Shown one piece after another: positions 34,518 through 43,830 of a DNA stretch of 64,000 bases. Below the pieces are notes generated by a model that worked only from the letters and a program-made list of their open reading frames with translations, was not told where the DNA came from and ran no database searches. The DNA is from Rhodophyticola sp. CCM32 (lineage in GTDB: Bacteria > Pseudomonadota > Alphaproteobacteria > Rhodobacterales > Rhodobacteraceae). Within the stretch, counting starts at the first letter, position 1; each line of letters begins with the position of its first letter. A program made the translations under genes and the position numbers. The DNA is taken from positions 2,356,001 to 2,420,000 of the forward strand of contig NZ_CP038492.1 in NCBI RefSeq assembly GCF_004751985.1, in the 5' to 3' direction.

Positions 34518-35780
34518 CTAGCCACCGAATGGCGGGTAGCCACCGTTATCCTCGATATCAATGTCGATGTTTTCGGCAGCTTCCTCCAAGGCGTCCTGCA
34601 CGTCCCCGCCCGAGAAGATCTCATCAATCGCCTCCATATAGGCCAGGGTGATCGTCGGGTAGGCCGGGTGCGGCGGGCGTTCGACCGCGTGCTGTTCCAG
34701 TGCCACATGCATCGCCCCGCCTTCCGCATAAAGCGGGCTTTCGGCGGCAAAGCTGTTCATGCCCGGAAAGCCGACATTGCCTTTTACATATTCACGGTAA
34801 TCCGTGTCGTTGATCATGAATTCAATGAACTGTCCGGCCAGATCAGGGTCTTCGGCGGCGGTTGTGATGCCCCAGATCCAGGTGCCATTGGGGCCGATGG
34901 ACCCATTGCCCAGATCGGGCATGCCCATGACCACCACATTCCCGGCCCCAAGTGCGTTGATATATTCGTTATACACCCAGAAGCCGCCAAGCGAGATGCC
35001 GACATTTCCGCCATCGGCATAGAACGCATTGGCCCCGGCTGAGGCCGGAACAACCCAGTCATTTTCGACCCAGCGCTGCATTTCCACATGCAGGTCAACA
35101 CAGGCCTCATTGTCGATGGTGCCGCTGGCCTCCCAGCTGTCGCGGTCGATCAGGTCGCAGCCCGCCGAGATCATCAGCGGTTCATAGGCATAGGTAATCC
35201 ACTCGGTACGGTTGCCATAGCTGCGGAATATATCAATCGGCCATGTCACGCCATCAAGCCCGGCCAGCGCCTCGATCGCGCCGACCAGTTCGTCGCGATT
35301 CCAGACATCTTCGATCCCGGTGGGGATCCGAACGCCCGCCTCCTCCAGCAACTGGCGATTGCCGAACAGCATGACCGCACTGTCGGTCAGGCCAAGGGCA
35401 TAGAGATTGCCGTCAACCGGATAGGTGCCCTGCGCGATATTCGAGGCGGTCATGTCATCCAGCAGTTCCTGGCTGACATAGGGCGTGATTTCCCGCATAT
35501 GCCCGGACCAGACGTAATTGGACAGAAACGGTGCATCAAGCTCGACGATATCGGCAAGCTGCCCGGACAGGACCGCTGCGCCGAAGCTTTCATTATAGCT
35601 GTCATGGGGGGCGTAAACGAGTTCGATCTCGACGCCGGTGGCCTCATGGAACCGTTCCGCCACGCCTTCGTAAGTCGCGATCGATTCAGGGCTGCCCTGG
35701 TGCATCATGCGCAATTCCTGCGCCGCAAGCACGCCCGGCATGACCAGCATGACCGCAATTGAGTTCAATAACCTTTGCAT
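34518..35780 (-). CDS. Extracellular sugar-binding protein (family 1) of the fructoside operon
   Basis: A 420-residue periplasmic protein with signal MQRLLNSIAVMLVMPGVLAA. The mature text (ELRMMHQGSPESIATYEGVAERFHEATG, LSGQLADIVELDAPFLSNYVW, GGNVGISLGGFWVYNEYIN, then VGFPGMNSFAAESPLYAEGG) is the MalE/UgpB-like binding fold. Together with two permeases and an intracellular GH32 enzyme it predicts uptake of sucrose or a fructo-oligosaccharide. The specific sugar is an inference. Confidence 0.88.
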   Translation of the reverse strand: MQRLLNSIAVMLVMPGVLAAQELRMMHQGSPESIATYEGVAERFHEATGVEIELVYAPHDSYNESFGAAVLSGQLADIVELDAPFLSNYVWSGHMREITPYVSQELLDDMTASNIAQGTYPVDGNLYALGLTDSAVMLFGNRQLLEEAGVRIPTGIEDVWNRDELVGAIEALAGLDGVTWPIDIFRSYGNRTEWITYAYEPLMISAGCDLIDRDSWEASGTIDNEACVDLHVEMQRWVENDWVVPASAGANAFYADGGNVGISLGGFWVYNEYINALGAGNVVVMGMPDLGNGSIGPNGTWIWGITTAAEDPDLAGQFIEFMINDTDYREYVKGNVGFPGMNSFAAESPLYAEGGAMHVALEQHAVERPPHPAYPTITLAYMEAIDEIFSGGDVQDALEEAAENIDIDIEDNGGYPPFGG

Positions 35781-35795
35781 CGTTTACTCCTCCTA

Positions 35796-36824
35796 TCAGA
35801 TGCCTTTGTTTTCTTCGGGTTTGCGTACCCGGTGCGATTGTCGTTGCACGAGCCGGAAGGCCAGTGTGTGCCCATGTGCCGGGGTGTCTTTCGCGGCGCA
35901 GACCCGACCGGCAATCGCGCCCATCCGACGATGCGGAAGCGCCATGGATGTCAGGGGCGGGTCCATGCGGCGGGCGAGTTCGACCTGGTTGTCAAAACTG
36001 CAGACCGAAAGGGTTTCAGACACCGAGATGCCAAGCCGGGCGGCGGCGGCATACACATCCATTGCAACGCGGTCATTGCCGCAGATCAGGGCATCGGGCA
36101 GTTGGCCCGCGGCAAGAAGCGCCCGAAGGGGTGCATCAACACTGCCGGCCTCTCCGTCAAAATACCGGGCGCGGGATGTGGCGGGGAAGACATGGGCGGG
36201 ATCAAGATGCAGCCCGGCCTGCTCCAGCGCCGTTGCGACCCCTTCAAGACGCACGGTTGAGGCATCAAGACCGGGAAGGCTGACATAGCCAATGCGCCGA
36301 TGACCCGCATCAATCAGGAATTGCGTCAGGTCACGCCCACCCTGCAATTCATCCGCCACGATCGAGGGGATGACGTCATCCGCATCGCGGCAATTCACCA
36401 GAACCAGAATACGCCCGACCATGTGTTTCGGGATAGACACCCTTCGATAGAAGCCGGACACATAGATAATTGAGCGGGGTTTGAACTGCTCAAGCCATTC
36501 GACGGATTCCTCGATATCACCACGCAACATCGTTGTGATCGAGGTCAGGCGTTCACTGGCCAGCGATTTTTCCAGCCCGCGCATGATATCTGCCGCATAT
36601 GGCGAGTTGATCGCCCCGTCCGAGACGACCCCGACCAGCGGTAAAGCTCCCAGCCGCATGGCCTGTGCCGCGAAACTGGGACGATATCCCTGCTGGTTGG
36701 CCACTTCGATCACCCGCAACCGGGTCTCGTCAGACATCCGGATCGACGCCTGATCATTCAACGCACCCGAGGCGGTTTTTACCGATACACCGGCGAGTTT
36801 TGCAATTTCCTTGATCGAAGCCAT
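35796..36824 (-). CDS. LacI-family regulator of the fructoside operon
   Basis: A 342-residue repressor. The helix-turn-helix reads MASIKEIAKLAGVSVKTASG, and the sensor domain carries LPLVGVVSDGAINSPYAADI and the typical end MALPHRRMGAIAGRVCA. I start it at ATG 36824. In-frame ATGs further upstream would place the two operator-like repeats inside the gene. It is only 15 bases ahead of the binding-protein gene on the same strand, so the operators upstream control both it and the operon (autoregulation). Confidence 0.87.
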   Translation of the reverse strand: MASIKEIAKLAGVSVKTASGALNDQASIRMSDETRLRVIEVANQQGYRPSFAAQAMRLGALPLVGVVSDGAINSPYAADIMRGLEKSLASERLTSITTMLRGDIEESVEWLEQFKPRSIIYVSGFYRRVSIPKHMVGRILVLVNCRDADDVIPSIVADELQGGRDLTQFLIDAGHRRIGYVSLPGLDASTVRLEGVATALEQAGLHLDPAHVFPATSRARYFDGEAGSVDAPLRALLAAGQLPDALICGNDRVAMDVYAAAARLGISVSETLSVCSFDNQVELARRMDPPLTSMALPHRRMGAIAGRVCAAKDTPAHGHTLAFRLVQRQSHRVRKPEENKGI

Positions 36825-36842
36825 ATATGCCACAGGCGGGTT

Positions 36843-36879
36843 GAGTAATCGATTACTCATTTTGGGTAAACGAATACTC
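36843..36879. promoter_or_regulatory. Tandem LacI-type operators
   Basis: A perfect 16-bp palindrome GAGTAATCGATTACTC (36843-36858) is followed five bases on by a related imperfect one, GGGTAAACGAATACTC (36864-36879), with the central CG kept. Both lie just upstream of the LacI gene and match the CG-centred symmetry of LacI/GalR-family sites. Confidence 0.65.
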
Positions 36880-36919
36880 AAATCGAGTCAATGACTGCCC
36901 CGATCAACATCGATCCGGC

Positions 36920-37915
36920 TCAGGCGCTCTGGCCGTCGATGAGTTCAAAACCCAGATCAATCTTGCGCATGACTGGCACGCCGGACAGAACCTTGAGCAC
37001 ATTGCGTGCTGCGGTCTGGCCGATTTCGAGACGAAAGGTGCGGATGGTTGTCATCGGCTGTGGCAGGCATTGCCCCATGCGCAATCCGCTGAAGCCCGCA
37101 ATCGCCATATCATCCGGCAGGGCGATATTTTTTTCCTGGCAGAAAAGCGCACCGCCCATGGCCGCCGTGTCGTTGGAATATACGATGACATCCGTCAGCG
37201 GCGCCTCTTTCAATAGCAGGTCTGTTCCGGCTTTTCCGGCGGGCATGTCGGGCGGGGCATTGTAAATCTCTGGGGCAACCAGACCATAGCCACGGGCCTC
37301 CAAGCGTTCCCGGAAGGCTTTGAACCGTTTTGCCGCTGCATAATCATTTGTCTGCCAACCGAGATACCCGAACCGCTGATAGCCTTTTGACACCAGATGA
37401 TCCGCCAATGCCTGCGCTGCGGTGTCGTGTTTCAGGCCAACGCACATGTCGATCGGCGCCCCGTCGACATCCATGATCTCAACCACCGGGACCGAGGCAT
37501 TTCTCAGAATGCTTATCGTGCGATCCGTATGAATAAGGTTGGTGACAATCACCGCAGCGGGGCGCCATGACATCATGGAGATCAAAAGCGCCTCTTCCTT
37601 TTCAAGATTGTAATCCGTGACACCGACAACCGGGTTGTAATCGGCTTTTTCCAGCTCTGCCGTGATCCCGGCCAGCACCTGGGAAAATACATTATTCACC
37701 AGTGACGGGATGATAACGGCGACCTGGTTAGACCGGGCATGGGCCAGCGACCCGGCCAGTTTGTTCGGCACATATCCGATCTGTTCGATCGTCTGCTGCA
37801 CCCGTTCCCGTGTTCGCAGGGAAACCGCCTGGTCACCCCGGACCACGCGGGAAACCGTCATCTGGGAAACGCCAGCCGCCTGGGCCACGTCTTTCAGGGT
37901 TGTGCGGGCAGACAT
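36920..37915 (-). CDS. LacI/GntR-type repressor divergent from the TTT operon
   Basis: A 331-residue regulator whose helix-turn-helix is TTLKDVAQAAGVSQMTVSRVV at the N-terminus, with hinge YVPNKLAGSLAHARSNQVAVIIP and sensor domain. The YVPNxxAGSL form is that of the gluconate-repressor branch. It is divergently placed, 105 bases from tctC. It therefore likely controls the tripartite transporter and sulfatase operon in response to an organic acid or sulfated sugar. The ligand is unknown. Confidence 0.86.
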   Translation of the reverse strand: MSARTTLKDVAQAAGVSQMTVSRVVRGDQAVSLRTRERVQQTIEQIGYVPNKLAGSLAHARSNQVAVIIPSLVNNVFSQVLAGITAELEKADYNPVVGVTDYNLEKEEALLISMMSWRPAAVIVTNLIHTDRTISILRNASVPVVEIMDVDGAPIDMCVGLKHDTAAQALADHLVSKGYQRFGYLGWQTNDYAAAKRFKAFRERLEARGYGLVAPEIYNAPPDMPAGKAGTDLLLKEAPLTDVIVYSNDTAAMGGALFCQEKNIALPDDMAIAGFSGLRMGQCLPQPMTTIRTFRLEIGQTAARNVLKVLSGVPVMRKIDLGFELIDGQSA

Positions 37916-37947
37916 TTGGTCAGGCTTTCATCCTTAATTGTTAACGG

Positions 37948-37962
37948 GTGACAAGTTATCAC
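37948..37962. promoter_or_regulatory. Operator-like partial palindrome between regulator and tctC
   Basis: GTGACAAGTTATCAC has matching GTGA/TCAC ends and lies centrally in the divergent intergenic region. It is a plausible repressor site but the symmetry is imperfect and no second copy was found. Confidence 0.3.
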
Positions 37963-38020
37963 TTAGCGATGCTTCGGACAAACTCTAGGCTCCCAGTCAG
38001 ATTCTAAGGGAGGAAGACAG

Positions 38021-38959
38021 ATGAAAAGAACGGTAAGCTCCGTGCTTGTCGGGGCCGGCATGGCCCTGAGCGCGACCATGGCTATTGCCGATTACCCGGA
38101 GCGGACGATCAACATGCTGGTCCCGTTCGGGGCCGGTGGCGGAACCGACGTTCCGGCCCGGTTCCTGGCGGCGGAGCTTGAGGGCATTCTGGGTCAGAAC
38201 ATCGTGGTGACCAATGTCGACGGCGCCGGTGGCACCGTGGGGGCCACCCAATTGTCCGAACAGGCGGCTGATGGCTATAATCTTGGCTTCATGCCGGTCG
38301 GCACCACAACGACCCAGCCACATCTGCGCGGCACCAGCTATAATGCCGACAGCTGGGCCCCGATATGCATGGTCAGCCAGGGGCCTTTCTATCTTGTTGT
38401 GGCCGATGACAGCCCGATTCAGTCGCTGGACGACTACAGGACCGCCGCAGAGGCAGGCACGTTGCGTTTCGCGGGTGCCGGGCCGGGCTCGATGAGCCAT
38501 GTGGCGCAACTGACACTCGACAATGCGACAGGGGTAACAACCCAATATATCCCGACGCAGGGCGGTGGAGATATTGCCACTGAAATCTCGGGCGGGCGGG
38601 CTGAAACAACCACCTGGTTTGCCGATTATGACAGCCGGTTCGGCTGGCGCGCATTGGCGATCATGGCCGATGAACGCTCAGACACTCACCCGGATGTGCC
38701 GACCATGGCGGAACTTGGATATGACGCGCAGGTCTCTGTATGGTTCGGCCTGTTCACCCAGGCGGGCACCCCGGGTGATGTGGTCTCTGCCCTGTCGGAT
38801 GCCTGTGGGCAGGCCGTTCAGACCGACAGCTTTGCCGAAAACATGGCCGGGGCCAACCGCCTGATCCGGTTTATGGATCACAATGCCTTTGGGTTGTTCT
38901 TCCGCTCGGCCTATGAGTTGAATGGCCAGCTTATGCGGGATGCCGGACTGATCCAGTAA
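38021..38959 (+). CDS. tctC: TctC-type binding protein of a tripartite tricarboxylate transporter
   Basis: A 312-residue periplasmic receptor. Signal peptide MKRTVSSVLVGAGMALSATM ends near AIADYPER. Family marks are YPERTINMLVPFGAGGGTDV at the mature N-terminus, NVDGAGGTVGATQLSEQAADGYNLG and the later HPDVPTMAELGYD, all typical of the Bug/TctC family. AGGGAGGAAG stands before the ATG. It delivers a small carboxylated or related compound to TctAB. With a sulfatase gene in the same operon, a sulfated organic acid or sugar acid is a reasonable guess. Confidence 0.93.
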   Translation: MKRTVSSVLVGAGMALSATMAIADYPERTINMLVPFGAGGGTDVPARFLAAELEGILGQNIVVTNVDGAGGTVGATQLSEQAADGYNLGFMPVGTTTTQPHLRGTSYNADSWAPICMVSQGPFYLVVADDSPIQSLDDYRTAAEAGTLRFAGAGPGSMSHVAQLTLDNATGVTTQYIPTQGGGDIATEISGGRAETTTWFADYDSRFGWRALAIMADERSDTHPDVPTMAELGYDAQVSVWFGLFTQAGTPGDVVSALSDACGQAVQTDSFAENMAGANRLIRFMDHNAFGLFFRSAYELNGQLMRDAGLIQ

Positions 38960-39036
38960 CGGTCCCTGATGGTCCATACGGCGCGCGCCTTGCCGTGCGC
39001 GCCGCAACCGGCAATCGCAACTCAAAAGGCGATCTC

Positions 39037-39501
39037 ATGGCGCGCATGCTTGATATAACGGTTTCCGGTCTGCTTTTGCTGTCGGGTATCGTCTTGTTCG
39101 CATTGACCTTCAGTGCAGATTTCGACGTTGTGACATTTGGCGGGGATGTCGGCCCCGGCTTCGCACCCCGGCTGTTTCTTGTGCCATGGATACTTTTTGC
39201 GACTGCCGTAACCGTTCAGTCCATCAGGTCTGAAAACACGGAAACCCGGCTGGAACAGATCAATATACGCCAGCTTGCCACGACTGTTATCATCGTGCTT
39301 GCAACGGCATACGGGATCACGAAAATCGGCTTTGTCTTCGCCATGATCCCCGGGATGTTCCTGTTCTGCCTGGCGGTCGGGTATCGCAATCTGCCTGTGT
39401 TGCTTGCCGTTGTCCTGATGTCCGTACCCGCGCTTTGGGCGCTGTTCACCTTCGTGTTCGAGTTGCTGTTGCCGCATTCTCCCTGGTTCAATCAGATCTG
39501 A
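39037..39501 (+). CDS. tctB: TctB-type small membrane subunit
   Basis: A 154-residue membrane protein with four predicted helices, the small subunit of the tripartite tricarboxylate transporter. Helix 1 is ITVSGLLLLSGIVLFALTF, and family text GGDVGPGFAPRLFLVPWILFATAV follows near residues 30-53. ATG 39037 with AAAAGG upstream is chosen over an earlier in-frame codon. It is nine bases from tctA. Confidence 0.9.
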   Translation: MARMLDITVSGLLLLSGIVLFALTFSADFDVVTFGGDVGPGFAPRLFLVPWILFATAVTVQSIRSENTETRLEQINIRQLATTVIIVLATAYGITKIGFVFAMIPGMFLFCLAVGYRNLPVLLAVVLMSVPALWALFTFVFELLLPHSPWFNQI

Positions 39502-39510
39502 GGCAGAGAC

Positions 39511-40995
39511 ATGGACCAGATCGCCCTTGCCATCAGCCAGTTTGCAACATTTTCGGTTCTTCTGGCCGTCATCATCGGATGCCTCTGGGGCACAATCGCC
39601 GGTGCGCTGCCGGGGATCGGCACCGTGACCGCTCTGATCGTGGCGCTGCCGTTTTCCTTCAGTCTCGACACCGAAACCTCCATCGCGCTGTTTCTGGGGA
39701 TTTATGTCACCTCAGTCTATGGCGGGTCGGTTTCGGCCATCCTGATCAATACACCGGGCACACCGCAATCGGCGGCAACGGTTCTGGATGGTTACCCTAT
39801 GGCCAAAGCGGGCAAGGCGGATCTGGCCATTGGCTGGGCCACTTTTGCCTCGCTCTTCGGCGGCCTGTTCTCGCTGGCGGTTCTGATCGTTGCCGCCCCG
39901 ACACTGGCGTCGGTATCGGTGGCATTCGGCCCCGCCGCCATTTTCGCAATCATCGTTTTTGCACTGACCTGTATCGCCTGGGTGTCGCGCGGCAGCACTC
40001 TCAAAGGCCTGTTGGGGGGCATGATCGGCCTGTGGCTGACAACGGTTGGCCCGGATGATCTGACCGGCATGACCCGGTTTTCCTTCGACATCCCCGCCTT
40101 GCGTGGCGGGCTGTCCCTGATCCCGGTGCTGATCGGGTTGTTCGCCCTGTCAGAAGTCCTGCACCGGGCCGCGTTCTATTTCCCGGCCAAGACCCAGGAT
40201 GTGACCAATATCGGCTTCCGCATGCCCGAATGGCCCGAAATCCGAATGCGGTTCCCACAGCTTGTCAGGTCCAGTGTGATCGGAACCTTTATCGGCATCC
40301 TGCCGGGCACCGGCGCCACGGCCGCCACCTTCGTCAGCTATTCGGATCTGCGCCGCACCTCTCCACGGAAGGAGAATTTCGGCAAGGGGGAACCTGACGG
40401 GCTGATCGCCTCGGAGGCGTCAAACAACGCCGTCACCGGTGGTGCATTGATCCCCACGCTTGCCCTGGGCATTCCCGGCGATGGCGGTACGGTTGTCCTG
40501 CTCGGGGTGCTGACCATTCAGGGGCTGACACCGGGTTTCGATCTGATCAACAACAACCCCCATATTCTGACCGGCGCCTTTCTGGTGATCCTGGTCGCCA
40601 ATTTCATCATGTTTGCCATGGGGGCCCTTGGCGCCCGGGTTTTTGAACGTGTCCTGCGTATGCCCGAGCCTGTTCTGATGTCGATGATTGTTCTGTTTTC
40701 GATGATCGGGGCCTTTACCGTTCGGGGCAATCTTGTCGATATCCTTGTCTGCGCGATCGCGGGCATTCTGGGGCTGGTTCTGAGATTTGCGAATTATCCG
40801 GTGGCGCCGATTGTTATTGGCATGGCCCTTGGGGCAACGCTTGAACGAAAACTGCGTCAGGGCATGATCTCTGCCCAGGGTGATTTTATCGCCTTCATTT
40901 CAGATCCAATTGCGCTGGCAATCCTTGGCATGACCGCCCTGATCGTGCTGACACCCCTTATCAGGCGCGCCAGGGCCGCGAAGGCAACGGAGTAA
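39511..40995 (+). CDS. tctA: TctA-type large membrane subunit
   Basis: A 494-residue membrane protein with about 11-12 helices, the transport channel of the tripartite system. Conserved text includes GCLWGTIAGALPGIGTVTAL, YGGSVSAILINTPGTPQSAATVLDGYPM, a second GIDxG-like GTFIGILPGTGATAATFVSY, and EASNNAVTGGALIPTLALGIPGDGGTVVLLG. Transport is driven by the ion gradient, not ATP. It is followed five bases later by a sulfatase gene. Confidence 0.95.
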   Translation: MDQIALAISQFATFSVLLAVIIGCLWGTIAGALPGIGTVTALIVALPFSFSLDTETSIALFLGIYVTSVYGGSVSAILINTPGTPQSAATVLDGYPMAKAGKADLAIGWATFASLFGGLFSLAVLIVAAPTLASVSVAFGPAAIFAIIVFALTCIAWVSRGSTLKGLLGGMIGLWLTTVGPDDLTGMTRFSFDIPALRGGLSLIPVLIGLFALSEVLHRAAFYFPAKTQDVTNIGFRMPEWPEIRMRFPQLVRSSVIGTFIGILPGTGATAATFVSYSDLRRTSPRKENFGKGEPDGLIASEASNNAVTGGALIPTLALGIPGDGGTVVLLGVLTIQGLTPGFDLINNNPHILTGAFLVILVANFIMFAMGALGARVFERVLRMPEPVLMSMIVLFSMIGAFTVRGNLVDILVCAIAGILGLVLRFANYPVAPIVIGMALGATLERKLRQGMISAQGDFIAFISDPIALAILGMTALIVLTPLIRRARAAKATE

Positions 40996-41000
40996 AAGAC

Positions 41001-42506
41001 ATGACACAGCCCAATGTCCTTCTGGTTGTCACCGATCACTGGCCCGCGGCCCTTCTGGGCGCTGCGGGTCATCCGGCGGTTCACACACCCGTTCTGAACC
41101 AGCTTTGCCGGAACGGTGTGCGGTTCACCAATTGCTACTCGGAAACACCGGTCTGCCTGCCCGCGCGGCGCACATTGATGACCGGTACGACACCGCGCAT
41201 CCATGGCGACCGCACATTCCAGCCGCACCGCCCGATGGAACCGCACCTGCCCACGCTTGCACAGAGCTTTCGCAATGCCGGCTATCAGGCCTATGCCGTG
41301 GGCAAGACCCATACCTATCCGCAACGCGACAGAATCGGGTTTGACGATATCCTGCTCGATGATGAAGGCCGCACATTATACGGCGTGACCGATGATTATG
41401 AAATCTTCCTGGGTGATCAGGGTTTTGTCGGTCAGCAATTCGGGCATGGCATGTCGAACAACGCCTATCAGGCCACGGCCTGGCACCTGCCGGAACATGT
41501 GCATGCCACCAACTGGGCCACCGATGCGATGCAGCGCTATGTGCGCCGCCGCGACCCGACACGCCCCTCTTTCTGGTATCTCGGCTATCGCCACCCACAT
41601 CCGCCGCTGGTTCCGCCGCAAAGGTTTCTTGATCATTATAGCGGGGTCGAGATCGATACACCGTTCTGCGGGGATTGGGCCAACGAGACCGAGGACCTGC
41701 CCTATAACCTTCAGGGTGTGCGGTCCCGCGCGGTCTATTCAGATCGGGAGATCACATGGGCACGTCGCGCCTTTTATGCCCTGTGTACCCATATCGACCA
41801 GCAGATCGGCGCATTGATCGGAACCATCCGCGAGGAAGGTATCCTTGACGAGACAATCGTCATGTTCACCTCGGATCATGGCGACATGCTGGGCAATCAC
41901 GGTTTCTGGGCCAAACAGACCTATTATGAAGGGTCGTCCAATGTGCCGATGATTGTGATCGGGCAGAAGGATGACCGCGAGGTCGGGTTCAACCGCACCG
42001 ACGACCGGATCACCGGCCTTCAGGATGTGATGCCGACGCTTCTGGGACTGGCGGGCATTGATGTGCCTGAAACAGTCGAGGGCTGCTCGATGATATCAGA
42101 CCGGCCGCGCGACCATCTCTATGGCGAATTCGGGGAAGAGGCGCATGCCTCGCGCATGATCCGCGCCGGGCAGTACAAATTGATCTGGTACCCGGTCGGC
42201 AACCATTTCCAACTGTTCGATATCGACGCGGACCCACAGGAAATGACCGATCTGGCTGGCGATGCGCGGCATGGGGCCACGCTGGACCAGTTGAAAACCC
42301 TGCTGCGCGCCGAGATGTATGGCAGCGATGACAAATGGTGTGATGGCGACGAGATCGTGGGCGAACCCGGTCGCAAGTTCCACCCCGGCGCAAACCGCGA
42401 ATTATCACTGACCCGCGGTCATCAATGGCCCGTCCCGCCAATCAATCCCAAAGGCGGCATGAAATTCTTCCCCGAAGCCCCCGATGGCTGGGACGGCAGC
42501 GTCTGA
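41001..42506 (+). CDS. Type I sulfatase of the TTT operon
   Basis: A 501-residue sulfatase with no signal peptide, so it is cytoplasmic. The formylglycine motif CLPAR is at residues 52-56 followed by RTLMTG. Metal-site text is NVLLVVTDHWPAALLG (Asp pair) and MFTSDHGDMLGNHGFWAKQTYYEG. A C-terminal region ends in GGMKFFPEAPDGWDGS. It needs an anaerobic or FGE-type maturase encoded elsewhere. Being last in the TctCBA operon, it probably hydrolyses the sulfate ester of the imported compound. This protein is intact, unlike the frameshifted sulfatase at 7.6 kb, to which it is only distantly similar. Confidence 0.92.
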   Translation: MTQPNVLLVVTDHWPAALLGAAGHPAVHTPVLNQLCRNGVRFTNCYSETPVCLPARRTLMTGTTPRIHGDRTFQPHRPMEPHLPTLAQSFRNAGYQAYAVGKTHTYPQRDRIGFDDILLDDEGRTLYGVTDDYEIFLGDQGFVGQQFGHGMSNNAYQATAWHLPEHVHATNWATDAMQRYVRRRDPTRPSFWYLGYRHPHPPLVPPQRFLDHYSGVEIDTPFCGDWANETEDLPYNLQGVRSRAVYSDREITWARRAFYALCTHIDQQIGALIGTIREEGILDETIVMFTSDHGDMLGNHGFWAKQTYYEGSSNVPMIVIGQKDDREVGFNRTDDRITGLQDVMPTLLGLAGIDVPETVEGCSMISDRPRDHLYGEFGEEAHASRMIRAGQYKLIWYPVGNHFQLFDIDADPQEMTDLAGDARHGATLDQLKTLLRAEMYGSDDKWCDGDEIVGEPGRKFHPGANRELSLTRGHQWPVPPINPKGGMKFFPEAPDGWDGSV

Positions 42507-42670
42507 GGTATCATTGGTGTAGTGCCCCTGCGAGCGGGAGGTTTGTGTTGAAGCCGTTTCAAGTTCGACACATTTTGCCGCTTGGTAAGCTGTGCATCCC
42601 GTAGCGGAATACCATTTTTTGATGCGTGCTCACTGACCCAAGCGCAATTGGACAGCATCGATGTTCGTGC

Positions 42671-43711
42671 CTATTTGGCCCCTTTAGTGGGCTGGCGCCG
42701 TGTAATCTCTATACCAGCAAGAGTACAGGCCGGGATGAGTGCCAGTGACAGGGCAGAGTAGCCGAATACCCCCATGGCAATCGAGGTGAACAGGACCAAT
42801 GACAGCGAGGTTTCATGCCCTCGGCGGAGCAGCCAGCAAGCTATCGTAACACAGGAAACCATACCCAGGATCAGAGCGGAAAGCATGATTGGCGTCATCT
42901 CCAGATTCAGAAAATACGCTCCGAAACCATGGCCTACCATTCCTGCCAGACCTGACAGACCACCGCCATAGTAAGCGAGGGTTTTTTCCAGCGTTGACGA
43001 CAAATCGGAATGGTAGAGCAACAATATGAAGAGCAGCGGGATCAAACCATGCAGCCGAGCCAACATGGTTTGAGCGCGAATGGTGGTGCCAAAGCTCAGC
43101 ACGACGAGCGCTGTAAAAGCTGAATAAAATGTGCCACTCGACACAGACGTGAGAAAAAGTGCGGCAGCAGAACCCAGCGCCACCCAATATGGTGCGGTTC
43201 GAAGAGGGGCCAAATGGGCGCACAACAAGATTGCAAAGCCGCAAAACGCAAGCATCATGCGGCCATCCATTGCGAAATATATTCCGGCCAGAGGCAGGAT
43301 CGCCAGAAGTGAGGTGCAGGTCAAAGGCCTTCCACTACGCACGACTATAACGCGGGCGACGGACCATATCGTCGTTGCCGACAGCAAGGGTGCGAGGCTT
43401 GTAAACAGCCTGTCTGCGCTGATCCCCAGTTGGGAACCAAGCCAAAAAAGTGGGTATGTCAGGAAATAGCGCAGCCGATGAGCAGCAGGCCGGACGCTGT
43501 TTGCGCGAAGCTGATCGGCCGGGTCGTCAGATAGAGGAGATTGCCAGTTCGCAATGGTCCAGCCGTGATCCCAAAGGTAACCCACCTGGCTCCACAGCGT
43601 GGCTTGATAAATTCCGCCAAAAATACACGCCACGTAAATCAGAAAGGTTATTGCAGCCAAAATGGCCGGGGTCATCACTGGCTTCTGGCGCTGCATAATA
43701 TTCTCCTTCAA
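42671..43711 (-). CDS. Polytopic membrane protein next to the glycan cluster
   Basis: A 346-residue protein with about nine to ten hydrophobic helices (ILAAITFLIYVACIFGGIYQA at the start). A loop after the first helix (QVGYLWDHGWTIANW, RLRYFLTYPLF) is the type of extracytoplasmic segment seen in GT-C-like or O-antigen-modifying membrane proteins. I do not recognise a family. It is divergent from the Wzy/ligase gene, 119 bases away, so it may belong to the same surface-polysaccharide locus. Start may be ATG 43711 or 43696. Confidence 0.6.
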   Translation of the reverse strand: MKENIMQRQKPVMTPAILAAITFLIYVACIFGGIYQATLWSQVGYLWDHGWTIANWQSPLSDDPADQLRANSVRPAAHRLRYFLTYPLFWLGSQLGISADRLFTSLAPLLSATTIWSVARVIVVRSGRPLTCTSLLAILPLAGIYFAMDGRMMLAFCGFAILLCAHLAPLRTAPYWVALGSAAALFLTSVSSGTFYSAFTALVVLSFGTTIRAQTMLARLHGLIPLLFILLLYHSDLSSTLEKTLAYYGGGLSGLAGMVGHGFGAYFLNLEMTPIMLSALILGMVSCVTIACWLLRRGHETSLSLVLFTSIAMGVFGYSALSLALIPACTLAGIEITRRQPTKGAK

Positions 43712-43830
43712 ATACAGCGTCTCTTAAGAATTGCCTCGAAGGCTGTCCAGTCATGGGCCATCCTGCGGGGGTCGCAACCGGCGCCTAAGGTGCTTGCTCC
43801 TCCCGCATGTGCCATCTAGGGTCAGACAGC

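Noticed and set aside
42507..42670. Region between the second sulfatase and the membrane-protein gene considered as an IS remnant
   Set aside because: No recognisable transposase text or terminal repeat was found on either strand.
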